From NCBI RefSeq assembly GCF_004000215.1, contig NZ_RBVY01000009.1, positions 1 to 64,000 of the forward strand: a DNA stretch of 64,000 bases, in the 5' to 3' direction. Shown here in pieces: positions 6,638 through 15,201 of this stretch (within the stretch, counting starts at the first letter, position 1; each line of letters begins with the position of its first letter). Below the pieces are notes generated by a model that was given only the letters and a program-made list of their open reading frames with translations, did not search any database and had not been told where the DNA came from. This DNA is from Nitratireductor alexandrii. GTDB taxonomy: Bacteria > Pseudomonadota > Alphaproteobacteria > Rhizobiales > Rhizobiaceae. The translations under genes and the position numbers were made by a program.

Positions 6638-8446
6638 ATGCATTTATCGCGCATCAGGATCGAGAATTTCAGGAACTTCAAGCTGCTCGATGTCAAGCTC
6701 GCCGGAAATATCGTCATCGTCGGTGAAAACAGGGTCGGCAAGACCAACCTGCTCTACGCCCTGCGCCTGATATTCGATCCGACTCTGCCGGACAGCGCAC
6801 GGCAGCTCGGCTTGGCGGACTTCTGGGACGGGCTCGATCCGCTTGAGCCCGACGAAAAAATCATCATTTCGGTCGAGATTCAGAACTTCGACGATGATCC
6901 CGATATCCTCGCAACACTTACAGACTTTCGCCTAGATAATGACGCCGACACAGTACGGCTTACTTACGAATTCCGCGCAAGACCGGACCTCGAAGGGGTG
7001 CCAGCTTCCGGAGAAGATTACGAATTCATCTGCTACGGCGGTGAAAGCGAGAACAAGATATTCGGACACCGGCTCCGGCGCAGAATCACGATGGACGTAC
7101 TCCCCGCTCTCCGCGACGCCGAAAGCGACTTGGGGAATTGGGGACGATCCCCGCTGCGCCCGCTGATCGAAAGCGCCTTTGCCAGCGTCGATACAGATGA
7201 TCTGGACGACATCAAGGAGTCGATCGAAGAGGCCACCTCCCATCTGACTGATTTCACGTCGGTGAAGAAACTCGAAGACGATCTCGGAGCACTGTTTGCC
7301 TCAATGAGCGGCCCGAAGCAGGATATCAAACCCTCGCTTGGCTTCGGAGCGACCGACGTCGCCAGACTGTACCGCAATATCAGGCTGCTAATCGACAACG
7401 GCCTACGCGGAATCAATGATGCGAGTCTCGGCTCGGCGAACATCGTCTTTCTAACGTTGAAAGCGCTGGAGCTGAAGCGTTTGATGGATGAGAACAAGCG
7501 CGATCATACGCTGCTCGCCATCGAGGAACCGGAAGCACATCTGCATCCGCATTTACAGCGCTCTGTATACCGACGTCTTTTCGAAGATTTTAGCGGCGGC
7601 GACGACAACCAACCGATTTCTATCGTGCTCACGACACACTCGCCTCATATCGCCAGCATCGCACCGCTCCGCTCTCTGCTGCTGCTTAAGGACGCTGGCG
7701 ATCATGGCACCGTCGGGCGATCTACCGCAGGCATTTCGCTGACGACCGCAGAAGCAGATGACTTGGCGCGCTACCTCGATATCACGCGCGCAGAGATGCT
7801 GTTCGCCCGTGGCATCATCCTAGTCGAGGGCGACGCAGAGAGATTTTTGATGCCCACTTTTGCGTGCTCGCTTGGGCACGAGCTGGACCATCTTGGCATC
7901 ACAGTTTGCTCGGTCGCTGGCACCAATTTCAAGCCCTACGCCAAGTTCCTGACAGCTCTCGGCATCCCCTTCTCGATTATGACCGATTGGGACCCACAGG
8001 CGGGCACAAAGAAGGCGCTTGCCATCAATCGTGCTACTAAACTGATAAACGCCGTCGAGCGCCAGCGCACCGGCCATGCGCCAGCTGCCGTCCTCGAGGA
8101 ACTAGAAACACTGATCGGCGAGGAGAACGAGGTAGGATTCAGCGAAAGATGCGAAGATTTCGGGATCTTCATCAATGATTACACGCTCGAAGTCGATCTG
8201 TTCGAAAACGACTTTTCGGACCAGATCATCGAGACTCTGCGAGAACCCAGCTTCAGCACAGAGCGCCAAGGCTGGATTGATGGATGGGAAGCCGATCCTT
8301 CTTCCCTTGATGTAGACAATTATCTCAAGCTTATCGAAGTGATCGGCAAAGGCCGTTTTGCGCAAAGGCTTGCTTCACGCGCTGCCGGGATTGAGCCGCC
8401 GGATTATATCAAGAACGCGATCGCGTATGTGGTGGACCGTGTCTAG
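6638..8446 (+). CDS. gajA: OLD-family ATP-dependent endonuclease, GajA-like (602 aa)
   Basis: In Gabija systems GajA is a DNA nuclease controlled by nucleotide levels and works with a UvrD-like partner. The order here is an ABC-type ATPase followed by a TOPRIM nuclease: Walker A GENRVGKT (near residue 30), signature/Walker B region LLAIEEPEAHLHPHLQR, H-loop TTHSPHI, then TOPRIM with VEGDAE and the acidic TDWDP. ATG 6638 follows an AGGA. A helicase gene overlaps its 3' end, which fits class 2 OLD proteins. The assignment to Gabija rests on the pair and is not proven; the Fic gene in front is unusual. Confidence 0.82.
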   Translation: MHLSRIRIENFRNFKLLDVKLAGNIVIVGENRVGKTNLLYALRLIFDPTLPDSARQLGLADFWDGLDPLEPDEKIIISVEIQNFDDDPDILATLTDFRLDNDADTVRLTYEFRARPDLEGVPASGEDYEFICYGGESENKIFGHRLRRRITMDVLPALRDAESDLGNWGRSPLRPLIESAFASVDTDDLDDIKESIEEATSHLTDFTSVKKLEDDLGALFASMSGPKQDIKPSLGFGATDVARLYRNIRLLIDNGLRGINDASLGSANIVFLTLKALELKRLMDENKRDHTLLAIEEPEAHLHPHLQRSVYRRLFEDFSGGDDNQPISIVLTTHSPHIASIAPLRSLLLLKDAGDHGTVGRSTAGISLTTAEADDLARYLDITRAEMLFARGIILVEGDAERFLMPTFACSLGHELDHLGITVCSVAGTNFKPYAKFLTALGIPFSIMTDWDPQAGTKKALAINRATKLINAVERQRTGHAPAAVLEELETLIGEENEVGFSERCEDFGIFINDYTLEVDLFENDFSDQIIETLREPSFSTERQGWIDGWEADPSSLDVDNYLKLIEVIGKGRFAQRLASRAAGIEPPDYIKNAIAYVVDRV

Positions 8447-10220
8447 CAGCGCGCTCTATCTCAAAGCCGCTGAAGAACTGCGCGAAAATGACGGTCAGTG
8501 GGCTGCCTACGAGTCCGAGGGGCACTGCGTCGTCCTTGCCGGGCCGGGGAGCGGCAAGACCAAGACGCTGACTATCAAGCTCGCGCGGATGCTCGCCGAG
8601 GATGTTGAAGATCCACGCGGGCTCGCCTGTATTACCTACAACAACGAATGTGCGCGAGAGCTGGAAGATCGCCTTGAAGCGCTTGGTGTCGAATCCGGTG
8701 GGCGGGTCTTCATCGGTACCATGCACTCGTTCTCACTGACGCAAATCGTCATGCCCTATGCGAAGGTCGCCGGCCTCGGACTGCCGGACGAGTTTTCCGT
8801 GGCGACAAGGGCTGAACGAGCGCTCGCTCTGGAACGCGCCTTCAACCGGACGATTGCCGGCCCTGACAATCCGCAAAACTGGGATTTCAGGATGGGCAAT
8901 TACCGGCGCTCGATCCTCAATCGGGAATCGGAAGAATGGCGAACACGTGATCCGGCACTCGCCCGCCTCGTCGAAGCGTTCGAGGAAGAACTTCGTGCAC
9001 TGGGAAAAATCGATTTCGACGATATGCCGTTGCTGGCAGTGCGCGCACTTCGCGCCAATGAATGGTTGCGAGAAGCCTTGCTGGCGAAGTTCCCGATACT
9101 GGCGGTCGATGAATATCAGGACTTGGGCCGTGCCCTGCATCGCATGGTGATGGGGCTTTGTTTCAGTGCAGGGATGCGCTTGTTCGCGGTCGGGGACGCC
9201 GATCAGTCCATTTACGGGTTTACAGGGGCTCACCCGGAACTGCTCCAGCAACTTGCCGAGCGCGATGACGTGGAAACCGTTCGCCTTCGCCTGAACTACC
9301 GCTGCGGATCGAAAATCGTCACGGCATCAGGCTATGCCCTCGGCGAAGAACGCGACTACGAGGCCGTCGACGGCGCTGAAGAGGGTACGATCTATTTCCA
9401 TCCGCGAACCGGCCAGTATGCAAATCACGCGGAATATTTGTTCACGACTCTGCTGCCTGAAATACAGGCCCGCCATCCCGATCTTCGTCTCGGTGAGATC
9501 GCTATTCTCTACCCCGCTGCATGGATCGGTAACGCCGTCGCCGAAGCTGCAGAAGAACACGGCTTCGCCTACCTCCGAACGGACGGAAACGCGCTCTATC
9601 CAAGATCGAGCCGGCTAATGCGGTGGCTCGAACTGTGCGCCGTTTGGTGCTGCGGCGGATGGAAAAGCGGCCAGCCGCGATTCAGCCGCGTGGTCAATGA
9701 CGGGCAACGCCTGTTCTATGAAGGACTGCGGACCGACGATGAGTTTCTGGCTTTTCAGAGGGAACTTCTGAAAACCCTGTGGGATCACCGTGACGCCAGC
9801 CTCTCACTCTCCCAATGGCTGTCCGATCTGAACGAAGCCGTGATCGAACCCCTTGTTGCGGTCTGCCGGACGCTTCAGGATGAAGGAGAAACCCTCGGCG
9901 CTTTCATCGAACGAACGATCACCGGCGACTGTCAGGAAATGACGCTCGGTACATTTGCTGGCCAGGGTGAAGGCAACGATAGTCTCAAGCTATCGACGCT
10001 TCACAGCTCCAAGGGACGTGAATTTTCCGTCGTCATCATGTTCGGGATCGACGACGGCCGTATTCCGTTTTCGAATCCTAGCGCTACGCAGGTAATCGAA
10101 GCCCGGCGATTGTTCTATGTCGGGTTTACCAGGGCCAAGAGCGAGCTGCATCTGATGTACTCCGCCCATAGCCTTTCACGCTTCATCACAGAGGTCGAGA
10201 ATCGCCTCGCAGAGGGGTGA
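8427..10220 (+). CDS. gajB: UvrD/PcrA-like superfamily 1 helicase, GajB-like (597 aa)
   Basis: All main UvrD-type motifs are present: Walker A AGPGSGKTKTL, motif Ic GTMHSFS, Walker B DEYQD, motif III VGDADQSIYGFTGA, motif IV LRLNYRC, motif V TLHSSKGREF and motif VI RRLFYVGFTRAK. GajB partners sense DNA ends and trigger the nuclease. ATG 8427 overlaps the nuclease gene by 20 bases; GTG 8439 is an alternative with an 8-base overlap. The product is somewhat longer than the roughly 500 aa of well-known GajB proteins. It is the last gene of the Fic-nuclease-helicase operon and ends 30 bases from the convergent Argonaute operon. Confidence 0.84.
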   Translation: MWWTVSSSALYLKAAEELRENDGQWAAYESEGHCVVLAGPGSGKTKTLTIKLARMLAEDVEDPRGLACITYNNECARELEDRLEALGVESGGRVFIGTMHSFSLTQIVMPYAKVAGLGLPDEFSVATRAERALALERAFNRTIAGPDNPQNWDFRMGNYRRSILNRESEEWRTRDPALARLVEAFEEELRALGKIDFDDMPLLAVRALRANEWLREALLAKFPILAVDEYQDLGRALHRMVMGLCFSAGMRLFAVGDADQSIYGFTGAHPELLQQLAERDDVETVRLRLNYRCGSKIVTASGYALGEERDYEAVDGAEEGTIYFHPRTGQYANHAEYLFTTLLPEIQARHPDLRLGEIAILYPAAWIGNAVAEAAEEHGFAYLRTDGNALYPRSSRLMRWLELCAVWCCGGWKSGQPRFSRVVNDGQRLFYEGLRTDDEFLAFQRELLKTLWDHRDASLSLSQWLSDLNEAVIEPLVAVCRTLQDEGETLGAFIERTITGDCQEMTLGTFAGQGEGNDSLKLSTLHSSKGREFSVVIMFGIDDGRIPFSNPSATQVIEARRLFYVGFTRAKSELHLMYSAHSLSRFITEVENRLAEG

Positions 10221-10249
10221 TAAACCACCTCCAGAAAGTGCGGCGATCC

Positions 10250-10588
10250 CTAGACCTGGTAGCTGAAGTAACGACCTTCACCGTGGTCGTAAATCTGCAC
10301 GGACTGACCATTCACCGACCCCTGGTAGTGATGGCCGGAGTCGTGGTCATAGCCGGAGAAATTCGTGCCGTTCACCTGAAGACTGATGTGCGACTGGCTG
10401 CCGTGATGGTACAGATTGGAACCGGAGCCGGTAATATGCGCCTGCGCTTCATGGTCGTACAGATTAGAACCGCTGCCGGTGATATGCGTATGGCTTGATG
10501 AGTCGTGACTGTAAATTGTCCCTTTTCCGCTGCCATTGATCCTCTGGGCTGCTGCGTAGGCGATTGCACGACGTGTCTGTTCATCCAT
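10250..10588 (-). CDS. Small histidine-rich repeat protein, third gene of the Argonaute operon (112 aa)
   Basis: I do not recognise this protein. After a short helical N-terminus (MDEQTRRAIAYAAAQR) it consists of about five degenerate repeats of 16-24 residues with the pattern G-x-G/N...(I/L)Y(D/S/H)H......H(I/Y), for example TGSGSNLYDHEAQAHI and TGSGSNLYHHGSQSHI. This suggests stacked beta-hairpins with exposed His, Asp and Tyr, possibly binding metal or ligand. It starts 33 bases after the Argonaute stop on the same strand with a GGGAGA ribosome site, so it is probably co-transcribed. No signal peptide or membrane segment is seen. Confidence 0.72.
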   Translation of the reverse strand: MDEQTRRAIAYAAAQRINGSGKGTIYSHDSSSHTHITGSGSNLYDHEAQAHITGSGSNLYHHGSQSHISLQVNGTNFSGYDHDSGHHYQGSVNGQSVQIYDHGEGRYFSYQV

Positions 10589-10621
10589 GACGAACTCTCC
10601 CGATCGATCTGCACCGGTACA

Positions 10622-12049
10622 TCACATATAGTAGCCGTATCGGATTTGAGGAGTCTCCGAGTCTTCAAGGTACTTGAGAATCTCGCCCACCTTTCGCGCA
10701 CAGCCGAGCGTGACAGGATATTTCCCGTCAAACTGGGTGTTATTCCAGTTCATCTTTGTCAGCCCCAGGATTTCTTTTGCAATCAGCGTGGGTGACTCTT
10801 CTGACTTGACGACCCTCAGCTCGATCGGCTGCGGAACATACAGACCAGGATAGGTCTGGTAGTACCAGACAGAGCCTCTTGAGTAGAGAAGCAGCCTGTT
10901 GTCTTCGACGCGGGCAAGCGTTCCTCTGAAGGGGGGATAGTTGCCATCCCGAAAAAGCCGCAGTCTCGAATCCAGTATCGTCACGAAATCAACGGCATCA
11001 ATGTGGAGGTCTTGGACAGCCCCTTCGATGCCGTCAATTTCCTCGGGCGTGAAATTCGACGATTTGTGGATGACCAGACGCGCCGGAAAATTGCGGAGGG
11101 CAACGCGGTACTCGTTTAGTGCTGCCGCTATGAGATCGTAGGCTTGCTGTGCCGTCAATCTGGGCACGCGGTCATCCTTGTCGATCTGTACCGGAGTGCC
11201 CCGGAGAATGAGCCCGTTCCCCAGTTCATCGAAAATCTGAGCGAGGCTTGTACATAGCGATTGCCGGTCGCGACTACGATAGAAGGCAATCCCGACAGCG
11301 CATGAGGTGGCGCGGGAGCTTTCCTGTTCAAGCTTCCACGGAATCGTGGGACCAGACTTGTAGTAGAGGGCGGTACAGAAATTCCATGCCTTGGTTGCGT
11401 CATCCTGCTGGCCGGCGGATTTCGTCTCGTCCAGATTGACTTGCCTGATTAATTGCAACGGTTTGCCGAGAGGCATCGACCGCGCTTTCAACGCCCGGCG
11501 AAAGTTAAGTTCCTCGCCTTGCGCGTCGTCCTCTTCCTCGTCCAGCGTATCGTCGCCGCCTTCCTCTTCCGTCGAAATGACCTTGTAGAGCACCTCGGGC
11601 ATCACGCAGATAATCACGTCGACATGCCGGTTCTGAGCGAGGAATTTGATGTTCTCATAGTAGAGCTCGATCGCCGCTTTGATACGCGCCGTCCGGGAAG
11701 GAATGGCCACGACCTTTGCGATGTCCGAGTTCTTGATCGGGCGAGCAAGATCGCCTGAGAACCGAATGTCGGCACCAAAGCCGGCGTTCTTATTGAACCC
11801 GCAGAAGGTGAGCTTGAGATTCTCTTGCTTTGCATTCACCGGGGCCTCGATGCCGGCTTTGCACCTATCGAGCCAGGTCCCAAGCATTTCCATGCATTCC
11901 GAGGATCCCACACCGCCGACATATATCTCGGTGCGCCGTGTTTCCTGCGTCTGGTCGAAAACGCCATAAGCCGAGATACCCCGCCGCGGGCATATATGCT
12001 CACCGTTAGCAAAGATGAGATGGGGCTCTTTGACAAATTCCAGTTTCAC
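10622..12049 (-). CDS. Short prokaryotic Argonaute (MID-PIWI), 475 aa
   Basis: Short pAgos use a small guide nucleic acid to recognise invader DNA or RNA and then activate a partner effector. The length (475 aa) and the lack of N and PAZ domains fit this group. PIWI-like features include AVGIAFYRSR, ARLVIHKSSNF and the C-terminal signature LTKMNWNNTQFDGKYPVTL. A very acidic linker (EEEGGDDTLDEEEDDAQ) sits in the middle. Short pAgos usually lack the catalytic tetrad; I could not identify one here. The gene overlaps the 3' end of its APAZ partner by 4 bases. Confidence 0.86.
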   Translation of the reverse strand: MKLEFVKEPHLIFANGEHICPRRGISAYGVFDQTQETRRTEIYVGGVGSSECMEMLGTWLDRCKAGIEAPVNAKQENLKLTFCGFNKNAGFGADIRFSGDLARPIKNSDIAKVVAIPSRTARIKAAIELYYENIKFLAQNRHVDVIICVMPEVLYKVISTEEEGGDDTLDEEEDDAQGEELNFRRALKARSMPLGKPLQLIRQVNLDETKSAGQQDDATKAWNFCTALYYKSGPTIPWKLEQESSRATSCAVGIAFYRSRDRQSLCTSLAQIFDELGNGLILRGTPVQIDKDDRVPRLTAQQAYDLIAAALNEYRVALRNFPARLVIHKSSNFTPEEIDGIEGAVQDLHIDAVDFVTILDSRLRLFRDGNYPPFRGTLARVEDNRLLLYSRGSVWYYQTYPGLYVPQPIELRVVKSEESPTLIAKEILGLTKMNWNNTQFDGKYPVTLGCARKVGEILKYLEDSETPQIRYGYYM

Positions 12050-13494
12050 AACGAGCCGAGCCTTCCCTGCAAGCTGTCATTCGCTTGCACTTGCAAGGGC
12101 TCCCAGAGCCGTTCGTCAAGCGCTCTCCCACCGGGCAGCTTCAACGGAGCCGCGAAGCTAAGTGTGGGTGTGTTCGCGCTTTCCTCGGAGAACAGGTCTT
12201 GTGTGTCGATATCTTCTAGCCATGACGCGAGGAAGCGAAACTGGTCATAGACCGACCGGTTTTTCTCCATCCTCTTCAAGCCGCTGAGAAGCTTGTCACC
12301 ATAGAAGGAGCGCCGATAATCGTCGCCAAAACTGAAGAACCAGTCTGGCGTAAGCGCCATATACCAGCGGTCGTCCAGCCGCATAAAATCGACGCTGAAT
12401 GCAAAGTGCCGCGTCGAAAGCACCTCATCCTTTTTAGCGGTCTTGAACTTACGCTCAAAGACCATGCGCGAAGAGGCTTTTTGTCCGGTCCAGTTTTCGG
12501 TTCGCTTGTTTTGCTTCGGGCGATGCGGAAGAAAAATGAACTTCCGTTCGATGTGCTGCCACAGCACGTCATGCTTGTAGAGCTTCTGTTGAAGCGTGAA
12601 ACGCAGCAAAGACTTGAAGGTGCGTTCGTGGTCTTCGTCTATCCCGTAATAATCACTTGGCGAAAAGTCCTCTACGGTCCCTTCCTCGATCACGTGTCGG
12701 AACGGGTTATCGCCAGCTTCAAGGTCATGAAAGGTTATTAGGCGCCCTTCGCTAGCTTCGAAATCGGACGGCACCAGCGGGCCATTCTCACGGCTAAAGT
12801 CTTTGACGCCTTGCCTGTGGTTTCTGAGCTTACCGCCCTTCTTGCCTTTAAGGGCTTCGGGCACAATCTCGGCAATGAACAGTGTCGGCGGAAAGTAGAC
12901 TTCCACCAGGTTCGTGCCAAGCAATTCCGGCGGCTCTTCCGGCGGGTCGAAATCCTCTTCGGCGAGTCCGACATCGAGCCCGCGGGTGTAGGCCAATAGC
13001 AGGTCGACAGCGGCTTTGAGCCTCAAAGGATCGGCATTGGCCGCTTTTCTGGAGACATCTCTGTGGTCGAGAATGTCCGAGCGACTATCAAAGCGCAAGG
13101 AGTCACCGGCAGCCGCCGATATCGCCGTTTCAGAGTAGGTCCCTTGCTTTTTCGTCAGATTGTAGATGATGAATCTGTCATACCGTTCCTGCAGGCCGTG
13201 GCCGGCGACCGTCTTCAACGTATCTTTGATCTTTTCGAGGGATTTGTCAGACGTTACCTGAATCGCGACGCGGGCTTCGTCGTCAGCCAAGTCGATACCA
13301 GGGAAGTTCTGTTTCTCATCGCCATTGAGATTTCGCAGGTTGCCGAAGCCATAGAGTTCCCGAAAAAGACCGCAGATGACATCCTCGCATATCTTGTTGA
13401 TGTCAAAATGCCCCATGGCAACAGAGGACTCCACCTCCAGGGCCAGTTTGGCGATCTCCTCGCGGAATTGATTTATCAGCTCTGAATGCTTCAA
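12046..13494 (-). CDS. Nuclease-APAZ partner of the short Argonaute, SPARDA (DREN-APAZ)-like (482 aa)
   Basis: The first about 150 residues resemble the SMEK/DREN-type PD-(D/E)xK nuclease domain: FDINKICEDVICGLF (Glu37), NFPGIDLAD (Asp68) and AIQVTS (Gln79), followed by KIKDTL. The rest is an APAZ-like region that would dock on the Argonaute (HRQGVKDFSRENGPL..., WYMALTPDWFFSFG). In SPARDA systems guide-target binding makes the complex assemble and degrade DNA and RNA without specificity, causing abortive infection. It is the first gene of the operon and is coupled to the Argonaute gene by an overlapping stop/start. Assignment to SPARDA rather than another short-pAgo class rests on this N-terminal domain. 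Confidence 0.8.
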   Translation of the reverse strand: MKHSELINQFREEIAKLALEVESSVAMGHFDINKICEDVICGLFRELYGFGNLRNLNGDEKQNFPGIDLADDEARVAIQVTSDKSLEKIKDTLKTVAGHGLQERYDRFIIYNLTKKQGTYSETAISAAAGDSLRFDSRSDILDHRDVSRKAANADPLRLKAAVDLLLAYTRGLDVGLAEEDFDPPEEPPELLGTNLVEVYFPPTLFIAEIVPEALKGKKGGKLRNHRQGVKDFSRENGPLVPSDFEASEGRLITFHDLEAGDNPFRHVIEEGTVEDFSPSDYYGIDEDHERTFKSLLRFTLQQKLYKHDVLWQHIERKFIFLPHRPKQNKRTENWTGQKASSRMVFERKFKTAKKDEVLSTRHFAFSVDFMRLDDRWYMALTPDWFFSFGDDYRRSFYGDKLLSGLKRMEKNRSVYDQFRFLASWLEDIDTQDLFSEESANTPTLSFAAPLKLPGGRALDERLWEPLQVQANDSLQGRLGSL

Positions 13495-13759
13495 GCTTTG
13501 CTCCCAAGGACGCTCAAGTCAGACTTGTTGAATCAGCTATGTCACACTCTTTTTCACCCACGACAGAATCGGCACCTTTTATTTTTGATCATGTTCATTA
13601 CGACCGATTCCCATTTTTCATTAAAGAATAACAAGTTGATCCATAGGCTGCACGATTCAAATGTAGGATAATCACGAAATATCCACACGGGGCGACTGCA
13701 CCCGATGGCGGCGCGAAGATGTTCAGGGATGCAAGGGGCTCGAAGGCTCCTGCTCGATG
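13495..13759. promoter_or_regulatory. AT-rich leader of the Argonaute operon with an inverted repeat
   Basis: No credible gene is seen. The stretch is much richer in A and T than its surroundings, as expected for the promoter of the minus-strand operon starting at 13494. GAATCGG (13566-13572) and CCGATTC (13604-13610) form a perfect 7-base inverted repeat 31 bases apart, a possible operator. I could not choose a single -35/-10 pair with confidence. Confidence 0.4.
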
Positions 13760-14015
13760 GGATGGTTCCAAGGAAGGGCAGCGCGAATGCTCCCTTCCTG
13801 GTCTCCATGAAATGGTCTGGGGTCTTGGGGGCAGGAACGCCCTCAAGTCGATGGGTGCAGGGAGAGCGAAGTCTCCCGCGAGTGGTTGACCGGCGATACG
13901 GTCTGATGGCTCTGGAACGGGTTAAATGCCCTGAAAGAGCCATGGCCTGGGGGATGCAACGGGGGCGCGCAGCGGCCCCCTTGCCAAGATGGTTTTGTAC
14001 TACAAAACACATCTT
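13760..14015. ncRNA. Second chain of strong hairpins, candidate structured RNA
   Basis: Consecutive stems fill this block: CCA.GGAAGGG with CCCTTCC.TGG (13768-13801), GGGAGA/TCTCCC (13860-13877), ATGGCTCT/AGAGCCAT enclosing GGG/CCC (13906-13943), GGGGGC/GCCCCC (13961-13980) and a 14-bp stem AAGATGG TTTTGTA / TACAAAA C.CATCTT (13986-14015). Frames through it are open by GC bias but do not look like protein. It lies between the HEPN gene (14050-14643) and the Argonaute operon. The strand is undetermined; the last stem could end transcription of the HEPN gene. Function is unknown. Confidence 0.42.
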
Positions 14016-14049
14016 GCGTGCTGGTTGAATATCAGGCCTTTACGGCTGA

Positions 14050-14643
14050 TTAGAGGCCAATCACTTTATTCCAATCGGATATGTACATGTAGATGCGTTG
14101 GAATTCGCTAGGCAAGAGCATCCGGTTATGCGCAATAAAATTCCGTGCCTTCTCCAGCTCAGTCATCCGTTGTTTTATCCAGTCTTGGCTCGGCATCAAA
14201 GGTTTGAAATGCTCCCAATTCTGGAGAATGATCGCCGAGAGATCGCCGAAATCAACGAATTCCAGCCGGTCGCCCTTTGCGCCTTCCAGCCATGAATCCT
14301 TTTCCGCAGTCTTTTGCCTAGACTCTGCCATTTTCTTCACATTGGTAGGCACCGCAGAAGTTTCCCACCAGTTTGGTTCCAGCTTCTCTTCCAAGGTGTC
14401 GCGTATCAAAGAGCGAACCTCATTCTCGAACGCATGCAGAACGGCATACAGCCTCGCCATTTCCAGCGCATCATTTCGTCGCTGAACTCCAAAAGGGGTC
14501 AGCGCTTCCATCAGAAGCTGCTCCTCAGACTCCCCGAGATCAATTCCGACATTTATGCCTGCCTTGCGGAAGACCTCTGACTCGGATTCAAAAAGGAGGC
14601 CCCTGAAGACAAAATCTCGCAATCTTCGTCGTGCCTCAGTCAA
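14050..14643 (-). CDS. Swt1-type HEPN domain protein (197 aa)
   Basis: HEPN domains are small helical RNases common in toxin-antitoxin and phage-defence systems. The C-terminal part shows the R-x4-H catalytic signature in EKARNFIAHNRML and the preceding SQDWIKQRMTELEKARN helix typical of Swt1-like HEPN. The N-terminal half (ALEMARLYAVLHAFENEVRSLIRDTLEE) is also helical. Its start overlaps the end of the DUF5343 gene by 8 bases, so the two were co-translated. The upstream gene is now broken by a transposon, which may leave this gene poorly expressed. Confidence 0.78.
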   Translation of the reverse strand: MTEARRRLRDFVFRGLLFESESEVFRKAGINVGIDLGESEEQLLMEALTPFGVQRRNDALEMARLYAVLHAFENEVRSLIRDTLEEKLEPNWWETSAVPTNVKKMAESRQKTAEKDSWLEGAKGDRLEFVDFGDLSAIILQNWEHFKPLMPSQDWIKQRMTELEKARNFIAHNRMLLPSEFQRIYMYISDWNKVIGL

Positions 14644-15122
14644 TTACGTGCTCCCGTAGCGACTTAAAGATCGCGTTGTAAACTTCAATATCTTTGGTAG
14701 CCGGTAGGTGAATTTGTATATTGTAATGCAGCCCTACGTTTTGTGGGTTTGCGCCCATAGGGCTAACCTGCTCAGGCTGAGGGTCGGAGGAAGGTGAAGG
14801 TTCCGAGGCCGAGCTTGGGGCTGGAGTTTCCGTTTGCTTTTGTGACCCATAAAGCGTGTCTGGATCAGAAAGGTTCAACAATGCTAGGAATGTACGAGCA
14901 GCTCGCTCGGCAGCTATGTCGGACAAGTTGTAAGTGCTTTTGAATTTCCCGGCGATCATTTGCAGATCGGAATTAGTGGGCTTCGCCTTCAGCACGAAGA
15001 TGTCACCATAAGCGTCCTTTACTGCCTCGGCCAGCACCTTCTGCCATCGGCTTCCATCGAGAAACTGCTTATAGAGATCCGTAGGCGTACCGTCTGCTGT
15101 CAGGAAGCCCAAACCTTTTAAT
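14636..15122 (-). pseudogene. DUF5343 gene, 3' part (interrupted by IS1595-type transposon)
   Basis: This segment encodes the C-terminal about 160 residues: GFLTADGTPTDLYKQFLDGSRW is the middle of the DUF5343 domain, followed by a Pro/Ser-rich linker (about residues 96-120 of this fragment) and a tail reading HYNIQIHLPATKDIEVYN. The frame continues through the target duplication at 15115-15122 and is then broken by the transposon. Joined to 17254-17405 without the transposon, it gives an uninterrupted 212-aa protein. DUF5343 proteins often accompany defence genes; the biochemical role is unknown to me. Confidence 0.82.
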
Positions 15123-15146
15123 GGGACCTATATACGTGTGTGACCC
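15115..15146. repeat. Left target duplication and terminal inverted repeat of the transposon
   Basis: CTTTTAAT (15115-15122) is an 8-bp target duplication. From 15123 the next 24 bases, starting GGGACCTATATACG and ending GTGTGACCC, are the exact reverse complement of 17222-17245. Confidence 0.95.
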
Positions 15147-15201
15147 ATTGACTTAGGTCACATAAGTACCTATCTTAGGCTATCGGATCGGAGCGGTAGC
15201 C

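Noticed and set aside
13705-14028. Open 107-codon frame through the hairpin block
   Set aside because: Composition is GC-driven (Arg, Gly, Ala, Trp), there is no ribosome site, and the hairpins explain the sequence better.
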